From Nemopilema nomurai (Eukaryota > Cnidaria > Scyphozoa > Rhizostomeae > Rhizostomatidae): 64,000 nt of DNA. The notes under the pieces were generated by a model. It was not told where the DNA came from and did not search any database. It saw only the letters and a program-made list of their open reading frames with translations. The DNA is taken from positions 1,550,001 to 1,614,000 of the forward strand of contig ML133457.1 in NCBI GenBank assembly GCA_003864495.1, read 5' to 3'. Positions 37,771 through 49,800 of the stretch are shown piece after piece (position 1 is the first letter of the stretch; every line of letters starts with the position of its first letter). The translations under genes were made by a program, and so were the position numbers.

Positions 37771-40700
37771 TTAGTGAAAATCACAGTCGCTGTCTAAGCA
37801 ATCGTCAAGAAACACAAAATCATTGACAAATTCATCAAGCGAATCGACCATTTTATACCTGGTCTCCTCCACAGTGACGAAATTCTTGCAGCTACCAACT
37901 CTGAAAATTTTCTCCGGATGGTTGAAATCTCCTGCTTCCATTAGAAGCTCAAGCGACTTCTTTGACATGGGTGTGCTACTGAATAGTTCTTTTTGTGAAG
38001 ACAGCCCAAGATACCCCATATTGGGGGGCGTTATTGACCGGGAGGTGCTGGGGCTCGAGTCTGAGAACTTGCGAGGGGTTGGCATCGACTTGGTTGGGGT
38101 TGTTGGCTGCAAGGGGGCCGATGACTTTCGGCGGGGCAGGTTGGACATGGACTGACAGACAGACAACCGCTTTCGGCTTTGTGAAAGAGCAATGGGAACC
38201 ACTCGCATGTGAGCCTGGACAGCTTTGAGTCTGGCAGTGGCTAGAAATCAAAACATAATAATCTAGAGTCATCAGTCTTCTTCTAAACGTCATACCCTGG
38301 ATGACTTCTGAAGTGCACGCTCAATTTGGGCATTGGATCATTTCCATACCTCTCTTGGAGGACTAACATTCCAAATAGGAAATTCAAAAAATATAAAAAT
38401 TTCTATATAGCATGCATTTATATGACAAGTGCTCATACACATATAAGCAGTCAGAAGGTTTCTAAGAGATGCCACATGTCTGCTATAGATCTGAGCCTAA
38501 GTAGGAACATTAGCCACAAAACAAACATGATCACCTTTGAGTTTATCTCTATAGTTACATAGTTTAACAGTCTAACAGGTTGATACTAAATGATGATGCA
38601 GAAACCTAACTGCATTAACAAAAGAACTGCCATATTTTGGTAGAGTGAGTAATATTGAATCATTCATACCTTCTTTCATATCGATAAAATTCTCATCTTT
38701 CAGACTTGGATGTCTGTTAACGGAATGGAAAACATTAGACTTGAAGAGCCTGCTTCTTCGGTAGATGAGAATTAGGGAGTTACAGTAAATCCTCCAATGA
38801 ACGCCCAGGTGTTCAAGTTTTTTAACTTTGAGGGGGCGTATATGAGAGAGGTGTTTCTAAGTGGGATGCATTTATTTCAAAAGTCATGTTAAAAACAAGC
38901 TCTGTAATCAAATAACAGAAACAAAATCATTCTTATCTTCATCTTTGTCAAGGAGATTGAATGGCTGATTCGCATTTTCAATTTCTAGTCTGTCAACTCC
39001 ATAGCCAATGGAGTAATATCAAGCTCCTTGACATCGCGCAACAAAGTTTGACCTCTCAAAAGGACTCTCTCATTGAAGCATGCTACTGTTTGAAGGGGCG
39101 TTTATTATATGGAGGCGTTTATTTCATGTTCCCAACTATTTGGGTGGGGGGCATTTATTGTGTTTAAATGGTGTTTAAAAGAATGGGGCATTCATTGGAG
39201 GATTTACAAGGTTTATGGTATGAGCGGTGTGAATTTGGGACGTAAAGTAAATCAAATCTCTGGCTGAGCACACAAAGCTAGTAGACATTGTTAATTGAGA
39301 GCACAAGTGAGCGATGGCAGACTACCAAAGAGTGTATATAGGCTGCATATAATATGCACAAACTAGAAAGCTAGAAGGTTCGCAAAGGCATGATGATACA
39401 TGAAAACAGACATTTCCAAAGAAAAAATATAAGGAAAGCCTACCGTTCACACTGGTATTGGTCTTTGTAGGTGTTGAAAATTTCCAATGCAACATTGACA
39501 ACAGTTTTTGTATAGTAGTTCCTCTCACTGACTTCTTGGACTTTTGGGATCAGCCAATGTGCTCTGGTTTCAAAAAAGTACAATGACATAATTACATCTA
39601 CATACTTAAATTGGTGTGCCCTTGAAATGAAGAATAAGTCACAGAATAAAAAAATGAAGTAAAACAGCTGTTGTGAGTTAGTTTTGAAATATAAATGAAT
39701 TAAATCAACATAGGGCTATAAAACTTACAGCTCACGGACAAAGAGCATTACATGTTTCACTGTGTAGATGCAAGGCCTTGCCAGCCACTTGGCAATCCTG
39801 AGAAATACCTTCACCAAATGCCATAAAATTATGTCAGTGTCTGCTATGACATCTTTTGCCTTGTGTAGAACTGTAAACAAAACATTAATGAAAATCATAA
39901 AAGAAGAGACAAGATTAAATAGCTATTAGGACTTATATGTCATAGTTCATAGTTAGCAATAATTGAAAATTGCTTGAAAAACAATACACCATATGTTGCC
40001 TACTCTTATCATACTTTATGTGATTAAGTCTTATAATGACTAACTGTTATCCACATGAGGTATCTTTATCATCGTGAGACATTAAAAAGTCAAGATACTA
40101 AACTCTTTTTAAAATGTATTATGGGCTGCAGTCAAAATTTTTTCATAATACATGCAATTGGGTTGCAAAACTATGACCAGGCAAAAACTTCTAACAAAAA
40201 TTAGATTATTCAGCACATTTTCAATTATTGATAAAACAACCTACTTTCATTCAGAGCTTCTGGGGCTACGTGGTGGAGAATGGCCAGTCCTTCAGCAGCA
40301 ACTGTGCTCTCAGGGTCATTGCCTGAATCTCTTGTGCTACAGGAGCAAACACTTCCATCATCTTCTTCTGCAGAGTCCTGGCACTCATTACAACATTCTG
40401 GAATCCTTATTCTTGTGATGCCAATATTCAACATGTTCGGGTCTGTAAAAAATTTTTTAACATGGTGAGACAAGCAGCTTAAAGTTAATCAAGCTTTTAG
40501 TTATATCATCCTGTCACTAAAAAATCTGCTTTCAAAACAACAGTATGCCCCTAATGCTACTGCATAAAGAAATATATACAATTAGCCTCATATATAGACA
40601 GACATTCACTTTGAATTTTAAAAACAGCTTAGCATCTGTATGATGCAGGTAAAAAATAGCTGAATTATTCTCAACTTGCTTTCACATGAATTTGAAAGAT

Positions 40701-43700
40701 GAAATGGATTGGAGCAGAGGAAAATTATCAGTTTTTGGAATAGTCTTACTATGATTTAGACCCTGAAAGCATCTACAAGAAACAAAAAGCATGATCCCTT
40801 TAAACTAGAACATGTGCTCAGTTCTTTGACACTTCAGTCAAGCACGCCTTGCTGACTTTACAAAGGCCAATTAACTGAGAAACAAACTAAATTACAAATA
40901 AAGCAAGTTGCACCAATTTAAGTAGCCATAAATGAAAAAATGGAGCAAAATAATCAATTCACTTGTGCCAACAAATATTTTCTCTGTGGTATAGCTTGAA
41001 ATCAGTCCACGAACCATTCAAAGCATTAGAATTGTTTGGTGTGTAAGCGAATTAATTCCAAAGCCAATTTTCAAACTCTGATTTGACTACTGATTATATT
41101 CAATGAATCTAATGTCAAGAACCAAATAGAAATGTACATACAATGCAGGTGAAGGTACTTCAATGCATCCTTGAACCCTTGTCTACACATATTGCATAAC
41201 ACTTCTTGGCTTGGAGGGAAGAATGCCCTTGACATACGATACAAATTCTGGGATGTGAACTGCACACTGGTGTTTCTGAGGTCAAAGTGAAACCAAGTGC
41301 CATTGGCATCATCCGGGCAAATATCACTTTCACCACTGAATGGTGAGACAGTGATTGTTGTGCCATCAAAATGTTGGGGCAAATTGTCTGAAAACCCTCC
41401 ATCCACATAGGCCTAGAAATGAAAACTTTAGTTTTATATTCTTGGCATTTTGAGCTCATAGGTTACACAGATTAACCTAGGGACTACCAAAAATATGTGG
41501 CAACAATAAGCAATTAAAAATTTAGCTTGTAAAATGTGTTTATGTCACTATGGACTTAAAAAAATAATCTCAAAATTACTTTACAAGTACTTAAGGGTGA
41601 GTCCCTCTATATTGTCACTGTACTTTTAGCCTTTCTTTAGCCCGGATCAAGTATCTGCAGACTAGACACCAGTGTTTGCTACCATAGCCAGTTTAGACTA
41701 GTGGTTTGTTAAGTTACATAAGTTGCCTCCATATGGTGGTTGGAGATTATCTACTTGATGGAGACAAAGGATGCCAAGTTGTTTGCAGCCTAATGATATG
41801 CAGCCATGTGGGCACTACGGGCATTTGTTTAATCACATTAACTATTTAACATGATTTTGCTAGTTAGAATGCTAGGCTAGAAAAAGCCAAATTTGGCACA
41901 GCTGCTCAAAGTGGGCAGCTCTTTGAATAAGGAGATATCCCAAAGCTGAATCAATCTGTGTTCTGTGTAGGTAACAAAGAAATAATTTCAGTATTAGATG
42001 TTTTAAACAAGAGAGTTTGGCTTGCTCCAATTGCTTAAAATGCACGCAAAATCTAACCAATAAAGACTCACCACTCCTCTATATTGTGGAGGCTTAACTC
42101 CAGAATAAAAGGGAACAAACGATGTACAGATGAGCGCCTGGGAAACAGAAGAAATTTTAGTTGATCATCAACCATTGTTAACATTTAAATTGGTAAATTG
42201 AAATACCCTAATGCTGACAATATCTAACCCCTTAAACGATGCTTTGGAAAATATTGAAATGTTATTCCCGACTGTTGAGTGGCAATGTCAAGGACGCAAG
42301 CAGTGACATTTTGTTTTCCTTTTAAATTACACACTTTTTTATAAGGAACCTACCACAAGGCCTAGTTCCAAAAGTTCCTTATTCTTAGACCTCAAGTCAT
42401 TAGATTTTAGTGCCAAAAGTTCCTTAATTTTCATTGCACATCAATAAGCCTTAAAACTTGGCGAGATAGAATATGCGGAAACTACTTAATAAAGCACTTG
42501 ACACACGAATAGCACACAATCTATGCGAGAATTGGCTGCAAATGAATGGAACCGGCTTTTTAGCTCTTGATGCTTGCAGTTATAAAAAAGTTCCTTAGGG
42601 ATTTCGTTTTTGGTAGTATAAGTTCTTTACATATTTCGGCCTTCTACATGTAGGTTCCTTATAAAGTGGTTCCTTATAAAAAAGCGTGTAATTACACTCA
42701 ATTTTGTTAAAGATATCTTTTGCATTATATGAGCAAATGGGGCAAAGTTTTCGTTGTGGAAGGAAAGTAGTCACGTGTTTTGATTAAAAGGGCTTTGAAA
42801 GGTTCAAAAATTGGATATTTAAGGTTCCTTTGCCTGCTGCATTTCGTTTCTATTAGGTGCGCAGTTCAAAATGCAGTTCATAAGTCTTACTTGCAGCGTC
42901 CTCTCAGGCACTAACCAAATGTTTTGATAAATATTTTATTACCTCCGTTGATGGACGCTAAAAGTACTTGCTCTTTACGACACAATACATGTTTCACATT
43001 GAGACCTTCTAGACATTATGAAACCAGGAAAAAGAACAGAATTCAACTTTTTTCCTCAATTGCGGTGGTGTCGTTTCAAAGTGGCGAATTTTGTCGTACT
43101 CTACGGAAGCGGGTTATAAATATCAGCTCAGTTTTTAAAGCTTTCCCCGCAGTTTGCGAGGCTTCTTTTGGCAAAACCGTACAAAACAGCTTTCGTCCAT
43201 TTATACTGCCTGAGTTTGCACCATTCAGTATTTGTTTGTATTTTCTTTTTACAATGTATTAAAATAGACCCCTCTAGAAATTCAACTTCAAGGCGATATG
43301 TTACCAATCATCTGAACTAAATTGATTTGATAACCCGTGTAGACTTTAAGTATACTTACATCAACCAATTCCTGCTTCGACTTAAAGTCAGATATGATGA
43401 CATTTTCCCAGTCAGAAACTCTTGTCATAGAAATGTGCAATTTTCCCGTGGCAACCTCATGAGCATTTTCCGGTAAAAATCTCATAAATGTCTTACGAAC
43501 GATGCCGACAGGGTCAAAGTCTTGTGACAAAGGACCAAACATGCTGCTTCTAGCTTTTCCCGCTAACTTCATCACAAATTGTACACAGTTTTCGAGGTCC
43601 ATATTGAACATCAAAGTGCAAGAACTCAAGGCTCCGGCGGAAGCCCCTCCGAAGTTGGTGAAATGTTCTAGATATTCCGGGGCATGTTGCTTCAAACAAG

Positions 43701-43866
43701 AGATCACACCAATGTGGTAGATGCCAAGAAATCCGCATCCTGAAAAAGTTATATTTGCCTTCTCGAAAACGTCTTCTTCCAACAAAGTCCAATCAGCTTT
43801 TGATGGCGGGGACATAATGTTCGTGTTGTAGTCCTTCTCTGTTTGTGATGACGACACGCTACTCAT
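37771..43866 (-). CDS. PNPLA2: Adipose triglyceride lipase-type patatin-like phospholipase
   Basis: An ATGL-family lipase, which in animals hydrolyses triacylglycerol at lipid droplets. Eight exons in transcript order: 43866-43360, 42137-42072, 41412-41142, 40442-40245, 39870-39729, 39563-39444, 38713-38670, 38240-37771. Phases agree and give about 605 residues, longer than human ATGL (504). The patatin domain has the oxyanion loop GCGFLG (43-48), the nucleophile motif GASAG with Ser76, and the catalytic DGG with Asp195. The Ser-Asp spacing of 119 equals that of human ATGL (47/166). The block TVSPFSGESDICP is diagnostic. Exon 5 encodes a hydrophobic stretch rich in Trp, Leu and Val, in the place of the lipid-droplet-binding segment. 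The last exon is Ser/Pro-rich with an Asp-rich tail. About 30 extra residues precede the patatin domain. It could equally be a common ancestor-type of vertebrate PNPLA1/2/3/5. Confidence 0.93.
38785..39207. mobile_element. MITE-like element with about 22-bp terminal inverted repeats
   Basis: The left end begins GTAAATCCTCCAATGAACG and the right end, read in reverse complement, begins GTAAATCCTCCAATGAATG. The ends match at about 20 of 22 positions. The 423-bp interior has repeated GGGGCGTTTATT-like words and no coding potential. It lies in a PNPLA2 intron. No unambiguous target duplication was seen. Confidence 0.6.
42325..42695. mobile_element. MITE-like element with about 28-bp terminal inverted repeats
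   Basis: The left end contains ACACTTTTTTATAAGGAAC (about 42331-42349). The right end contains its near-perfect reverse complement, TTCCTTATAAAAAAGCGTG. The 370-bp interior repeats AAAGTTCCTTA several times. It lies in the first PNPLA2 intron. Confidence 0.6.
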
Positions 43867-44597
43867 GCCGGAATGGGCCTAAATGTAGGACTGAAAAATT
43901 ATCTTACATAATTGCCTAAAGACTGATGCAGAAACACATCAACATCCAGGCTGAATCCAACTGAATTTATCCTTATTGTTTCTCAGATCCAAGAGCAATG
44001 TCAATCCGGCAGCCACCCTGGTTATGTAAATATGAAATCTGAGGCGGCCAACTTTCTTCGACGTCGAAAGTCCACGTAATCAGCCGGTTTGTTTCGCCGA
44101 AATTTCCTATCAAGGTTTTATCACAACAGACCGTGCTTGATATTCCTTAACAAACTTGTAGCAAATCCTGCTCCCAATACAATTGTTTGCCTAGATTCTA
44201 GCTGAAACGGGAGCAATATTCAAACTTTATTGATGAAAACCGGCACGACACCAGGCTATCTCGTGGTTTGTTTTGGTCTGTCAACGAATACGGGCCCACG
44301 ACACTCCTCAAAACGGACCAATCAAAGCGCCTGAATATGTCATGTGAGGGTCGTGGCAAGTCATATGATACTCACAGCCGAAACACTGATAAGGTGTCAA
44401 GTAAAAATTTAATCCCGAGACAATAAAAGACTCTCCTTGTAATACATCCACGAATTTTAAAACATTGCGTGCCTGGAAACAAGTCGACCAAAGGTCAAAA
44501 TTCTGGCCGAATGAAAGAATGAAAGAAAGCGTTGAAAATTGAGTTAATCCGCGTACTTAACCGCGATTATGCAATCTTGGAACAGGGTCGGATCTAA

Positions 44598-44640
<43 letters not shown>

Positions 44641-46716
44641 CGAGAAAATAATTTTATTTGCGGACATGAAATAGTATGAATTAAAAAAACAACCAATATA
44701 TAAATTTAATACGTAAATGAATATGATTTTGCATAACAAGCAAGTAATTGTAATAAAATTTCCCTGTCAAACTAACAAGGCAATTTTTCACTCATATTTC
44801 ATTTCAAGGTAACAACACTACAAACATATTAGCGCTTTGATTGTGTGACTTTGCGGAAATAAGAGCCCTCACCTGATATCCAATATTTCCAAAAAAGAAT
44901 TCGAAAAAGGAGCTAATCGGAGCAAAAACTTCAGCTATGTCTAGCTTGAAAATTATACATTTCATAAAACAATCAGATTTTCTCAATTTTGGCTAGGAAA
45001 TTTCACAATCAAAATTCACCTTGAACGTTATTGGAGATTTCGCCCTTGAAACGAAAAACTACATACAGCAAGCGTTCAAACTCCAGGGTATCAAACCACA
45101 AGTGCCAAATTCTTAGATTGAACTGCCACGGGATTGAAATTATGCCCTTGTAATAGCATCGTATTTGTATCATGAGTTTGCATTTTAAAATCAACATTTT
45201 TTGTTCAGTTTGTTCTTTTGAAATTTATGATGGAGCAAGACATAAAGAAATATTAGATATTTTTATATTATATCGACAGATATTTTTCTATAATCCCAAA
45301 GGCGAATTTACACCTAGTGTTGAGCAAGAATAATCAAGAATAATCTCAGGCTCAAAATCTTTTGCTGACTACCAACAAATGGTACATTTGCCACTTGCAT
45401 TGTGACATCCTGTCAATATGATTATTTGTTGTTTCATTTGGAAGTTTATTGCAGTAACGAATTTTCCTAATTTTTTAGTGTTCTGAGAGAGACTTAAGCT
45501 TGCTATGAAGTTTTTGGTAGAAAAAGAGAGCGTTGCCAACGTTCAGTAAGAGTTTGAAGGGCGTGTCTACAAAAACTTTCCGTTTCTTTCTTAAATGGCC
45601 TTCCAAACTTAAACGCTGGATCCTCCCCTGCTCAGGAGCGTCAAGAAGAAACATGGGATGGGCACTGGGTTCTGGACGCAGCGCTCGTCATTATCATAAT
45701 CATGATGACAAGGATGAAAAGAAACAAAGGAAGCTCAACTTCGTCTTATAAGAAGTGTGCTGTCTGCTTGTATATACAGTGACACAAATGGCCTAGAAAT
45801 ACATCTTATTCAAATCACATATCACTAGCATCCTAATTACTCCCAAAAATATAAATTTGCTAATTAGAAAAGGCACAAATCACATGACGATGTATCATGA
45901 GTGAATGGAAAAAGTATCGCAATATACCACAGAACGAGATGAAAAAAAGTATATGTCTACCTTTCTTTCAGAGGTGATTTCGTTACTTGTTCCGTATGAT
46001 GTATTTAGTTCTCTAATATTTATTTTGGAACACAGAGGCAGTGACGCCTGCGAAAAATGGGCATTGAGGGCAGAACCAGCGTGTAGAAGTAAGCCTCTGA
46101 TCAGAAAAGGTTACAACTGTTTTTCTTCCCTTAAGAAGCGCAACTTATAAAATTGCATCTGAAAAGGCTTTGATCACAAAGGAACTATTGCGGTAGGGCT
46201 TGAACGTGAGGGTAATAAAAATAAAAGCACAATCAAGATTAATGCCTTCTTCAAAAATTATACTACTGCTGTTTCCTTGTCCCATGTTGAATACCTTTAT
46301 ATGAACAAGCACCGAATTTCAAAACTCATTTATATGAACTGAAAATCACTACTTGGGATCTTGATGGAGAGAAACCAAAGTCCGATTCAAAAACCTTACC
46401 AGCGAGGATATTAAGATGCCAAGGTGAACAAAACCTGCATCACGTGTTCCTATAGTGATACAACACAGATACAAATAACTCTAGTGGCTACAAAACCAGA
46501 AAAACCTCTAGTGGTGCCCCGAGGGACTAAGAGCAAAAGTCCTCTTGGAGGTATTATTGAAGTTTACTGCGAAATGGCATTTCCACATTGAAGGTGCTTC
46601 AGTTAGAAAGACCAGCCCAAAATTGAGCTAAAACTAATTTTCATTATGGCAGCCCCCTCTCTCATCCCCTCTATGAATCTTGAACCTCCTTCAATCCAAC
46701 TACCTATTTATCTCCT
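43867..46716. other. Intergenic stretch between PNPLA2 and TM7SF3
   Basis: Nearly 3 kb that should contain the PNPLA2 promoter at its left end. Apart from the 41-base G run, no gene or recognised repeat was found. Open frames of 60-81 codons on the plus strand have no recognised domain. Confidence 0.4.
44598..44638. repeat. Homopolymer run of 41 G
   Basis: The run follows GGGTCGGATCTAA and ends before ACCGAG. It is long enough to be unreliable in assemblies. The GGATCTAAGGGG context resembles the ends of short DNA transposons, but no second end was found. Confidence 0.9.
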
Positions 46717-46722
46717 TTTAAT
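46717..46722 (-). terminator. Possible poly(A) signal of TM7SF3
   Basis: ATTAAA on the minus strand, about 85 bp beyond the TM7SF3 stop codon. No canonical AATAAA is nearer. Confidence 0.3.
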
Positions 46723-46806
46723 TACCACTGCCATAAATAATACACTCTAAATATCAAACTTAAAAAAGGTATTTGCAAAATGCATCGACGATGAAATGAC
46801 TGGAGA

Positions 46807-49800
46807 TTACAGTACGAGGTTGGCGCCTGATGACTGATTTCGCGGCGTCATAACTGTTTCCGTCCCATACAACTGTCCACTAGCCTCGTTTTGCAGCAAA
46901 TGTGTTCGCTCGTCGGGCGAATCATCCCTTCTTCCAAATCGTTGTCGAAACCAAGAAAATCTTCCATTTTTTCGCTTGACTCTCTTCCAAACAGGTGGAA
47001 ATTGATCGCCCCGTGTAATGGACAGCTGGCAAGCAATCCCAGCTACAAGAAGGAGGCCCCAGACACCGCAAAGAATATATTCTGCAATGAGCAAAAATTT
47101 AAATTCTTCTAAAGAAATGAACACACAATATTTTGACTGTTAACTGACAAAATATCGAATTTCAAACGCAGTCTTAGAATATACTTAAATACACAGTGAT
47201 CAAACCATAACTAAAAATGTCTCCAAAATTTTACATGTTACCCTGTATACCAATTTTCCTGTGTACCAGTCTTGAATTTTCCTACTTTCATTTCCAAAGC
47301 TACCTGTTATTATATAGCATATTTTACATAAACAAGGGAAGGACATACCGTTAGTGTCAAATGGAACCCGGAGATAGGCATCGGCAAAAGACGGGATGCC
47401 GGCACGGAGAACAAACTCAACCACGATGTACTGAATTTTGGCGTGTAGAAAGACGCTGCATGCTGCAAGGAAATACTGTATTGTTGACGCAGGGGCGCAT
47501 TTAAGGGGGGGGGGTTGGTTGTTGGGGGTTACAATCCCTGCCCTTTTTGGCAAGGAAGTGACTTTTCCCATGGAAATCCAATGTCTTTATGCCCCATTTC
47601 TACCACGAAACTCCTGCCCTTAAAATATCCTAGTTGCGCCCCTGTGACGGGCCTAGACACCCCGTGACATATACATGACATTTAACTCAGTTTCTTCAGT
47701 ATTAAGAATTTCGTGAATTTGTTAAGTGACTGATTCTTGAACAGCTATTTTTCTATAGAAAAGTACATGAAAGGTCAATGGGATTTTCCAATGTCAAGCA
47801 GTGATACTTGAAGAATACTTGGTGCTAAATGAAAGGTCAATAGGATCAAAAACCTTTGACCTTTCACATCTTTGCTAACCGTTCTTTTTAACTAGCTTTG
47901 ATTGAAAATTTAAGCCTTTATTATAGGCAAATAAAATTCACATTCCGAATAGTTATTTAAATATGAGACTGATCAGCGTCCTAGTTTCTAAATTCGTTTC
48001 AACCGAGTTTCATATGGAATGATACTGAAAAATGTATTTCAATGCTTCCCATATTCAGACATGAATTCGAGAAACGAAAAAAGTTATCTTTTAAAACAGA
48101 TCAGTTGAAAGGCAAGCAAAAAACAGACCAGAAAATGTATTTAACTACTGTTTCCACTTTTCCCTAACAGCTTGAATTCTACGAAGGTAATAAAACCAAG
48201 TTCTATCTCAGTCAGCATTTTGACTTGACTGCGGGGATTAATTTTCATATTACTGCGAGGTCGCATGTCACATGACCACTGAGTTGCATATCAAAAGTTA
48301 TAAAAGGTTGAGTTAATCAAAACAAGAGCACACTGGGTTTCCTATAAGGTGATTCAAAGGCAGTTTGTACATCGAGTAAAAGATGTATAAATGCCTTGAA
48401 GGTAGTTTTACGGCTTATCACGTGTGCATCATGGCGTCATATGTTCTCAAAAACAAAAAATTAGTCGGAGAACAAATCTTTTGCAATAAGACAAAATAAA
48501 TCATCTATTTGCTCGGTGACCTTGCTATTTAGGGAGAAATCAATCTTCACAATAAATAGAAGATATGGAAAAATTTTCAAGCTGGAAACATTTCCACAAA
48601 AAATTTTGAAGATTCATTAGCAGAAATTTAAAGAGAGAAAAAAACAACTTACCTACTGCAACAGCATAACCACCAACCAGCGATGAAAATAGAATACTGA
48701 TCTACAAAAGTGTAGGAAAAATGATAATTTGAAAATCAGAAACCAAAATTTCAGAAAGCAGAGAATCAGAAAGCAAAATCTAAGCGTTTCCTTATAGCAT
48801 AGATAAGTAACTGCGATTTATGATAATGAAAAAGTATAAAATATTTGCGATAAAGGGCTCAAAACTATAAAGCTTTATTGAAGTTGGCTTAGAAAACATT
48901 CAACCCATAAAATATGTAATCATTGATATTTTGTGATCCAGGCAACAATCTACTGAAAAAAGTACGGACGAGATGGAAGTGTTGTCTTGAATAACCTTGG
49001 CTTAATCACATTATATTTACTTCTGCTGTCTATACTCAACACGTACACAAAGAATAAACGTCTTATCCTTGAAGGCACGTTGGCTCAGATGTAATGATGC
49101 TAAGAAAACAAGACAAAGTGACGGATAACTTACTGCCTTTGGGAAAAATATCAACGGAATAGGACAGGCAAGCATTATTGAAACAAAAGTCAACAGGAAG
49201 ACAGCGTTACTGGAGAATGGTTTGAGATCACCTGCAACAAAATTCAAGGAAGTAAATAAGCAGCTCAGTACCCCTCTTACAAAAGCATTCAGAGAGAACA
49301 GGAACTGCATTTTTACAAGACATTGATTGACAGACAATATGACTGGAATCAGGATGACATAAGTATATCATAGAATTAAAGGATAAAATAATGTTGGAAT
49401 TAATAAATAAGCTATGATAAAATCGACTTGAAAATATAATGCATATGGTGATTATCAACGGTGCAAGTTGGTCAGGATTTTGTTATAGAACAAGATATAT
49501 TTAAGGAAATTTATTAAGGAGACTGGTGTCATCTTCCTCAATTTTCTAGTAGCCGTTGCAATTATTTACAGCTGTGTGGGTACACATTAGAAAAGATCAG
49601 GGGGGTTGACTCACACGCAACCAGAAATATCTAACAGCCTTCTATTTTACCGAAAACTACAACTACTTCTTAAAAAAAGCAATTAGTCATCCAAAGAAAC
49701 TAATTAAAAAGAACTAATCAGAGTGTCAACTAATTAAAAAGAACTAATCAAAAAGAACTTCCTGCTTTACTTACTACCATTAAATGGCATATTATATAAA

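Noticed and set aside
45533..46150. Two plus-strand open frames of 72 and 81 codons
   Set aside because: They have no recognised domain, splice context or neighbouring exons, and are within chance length.
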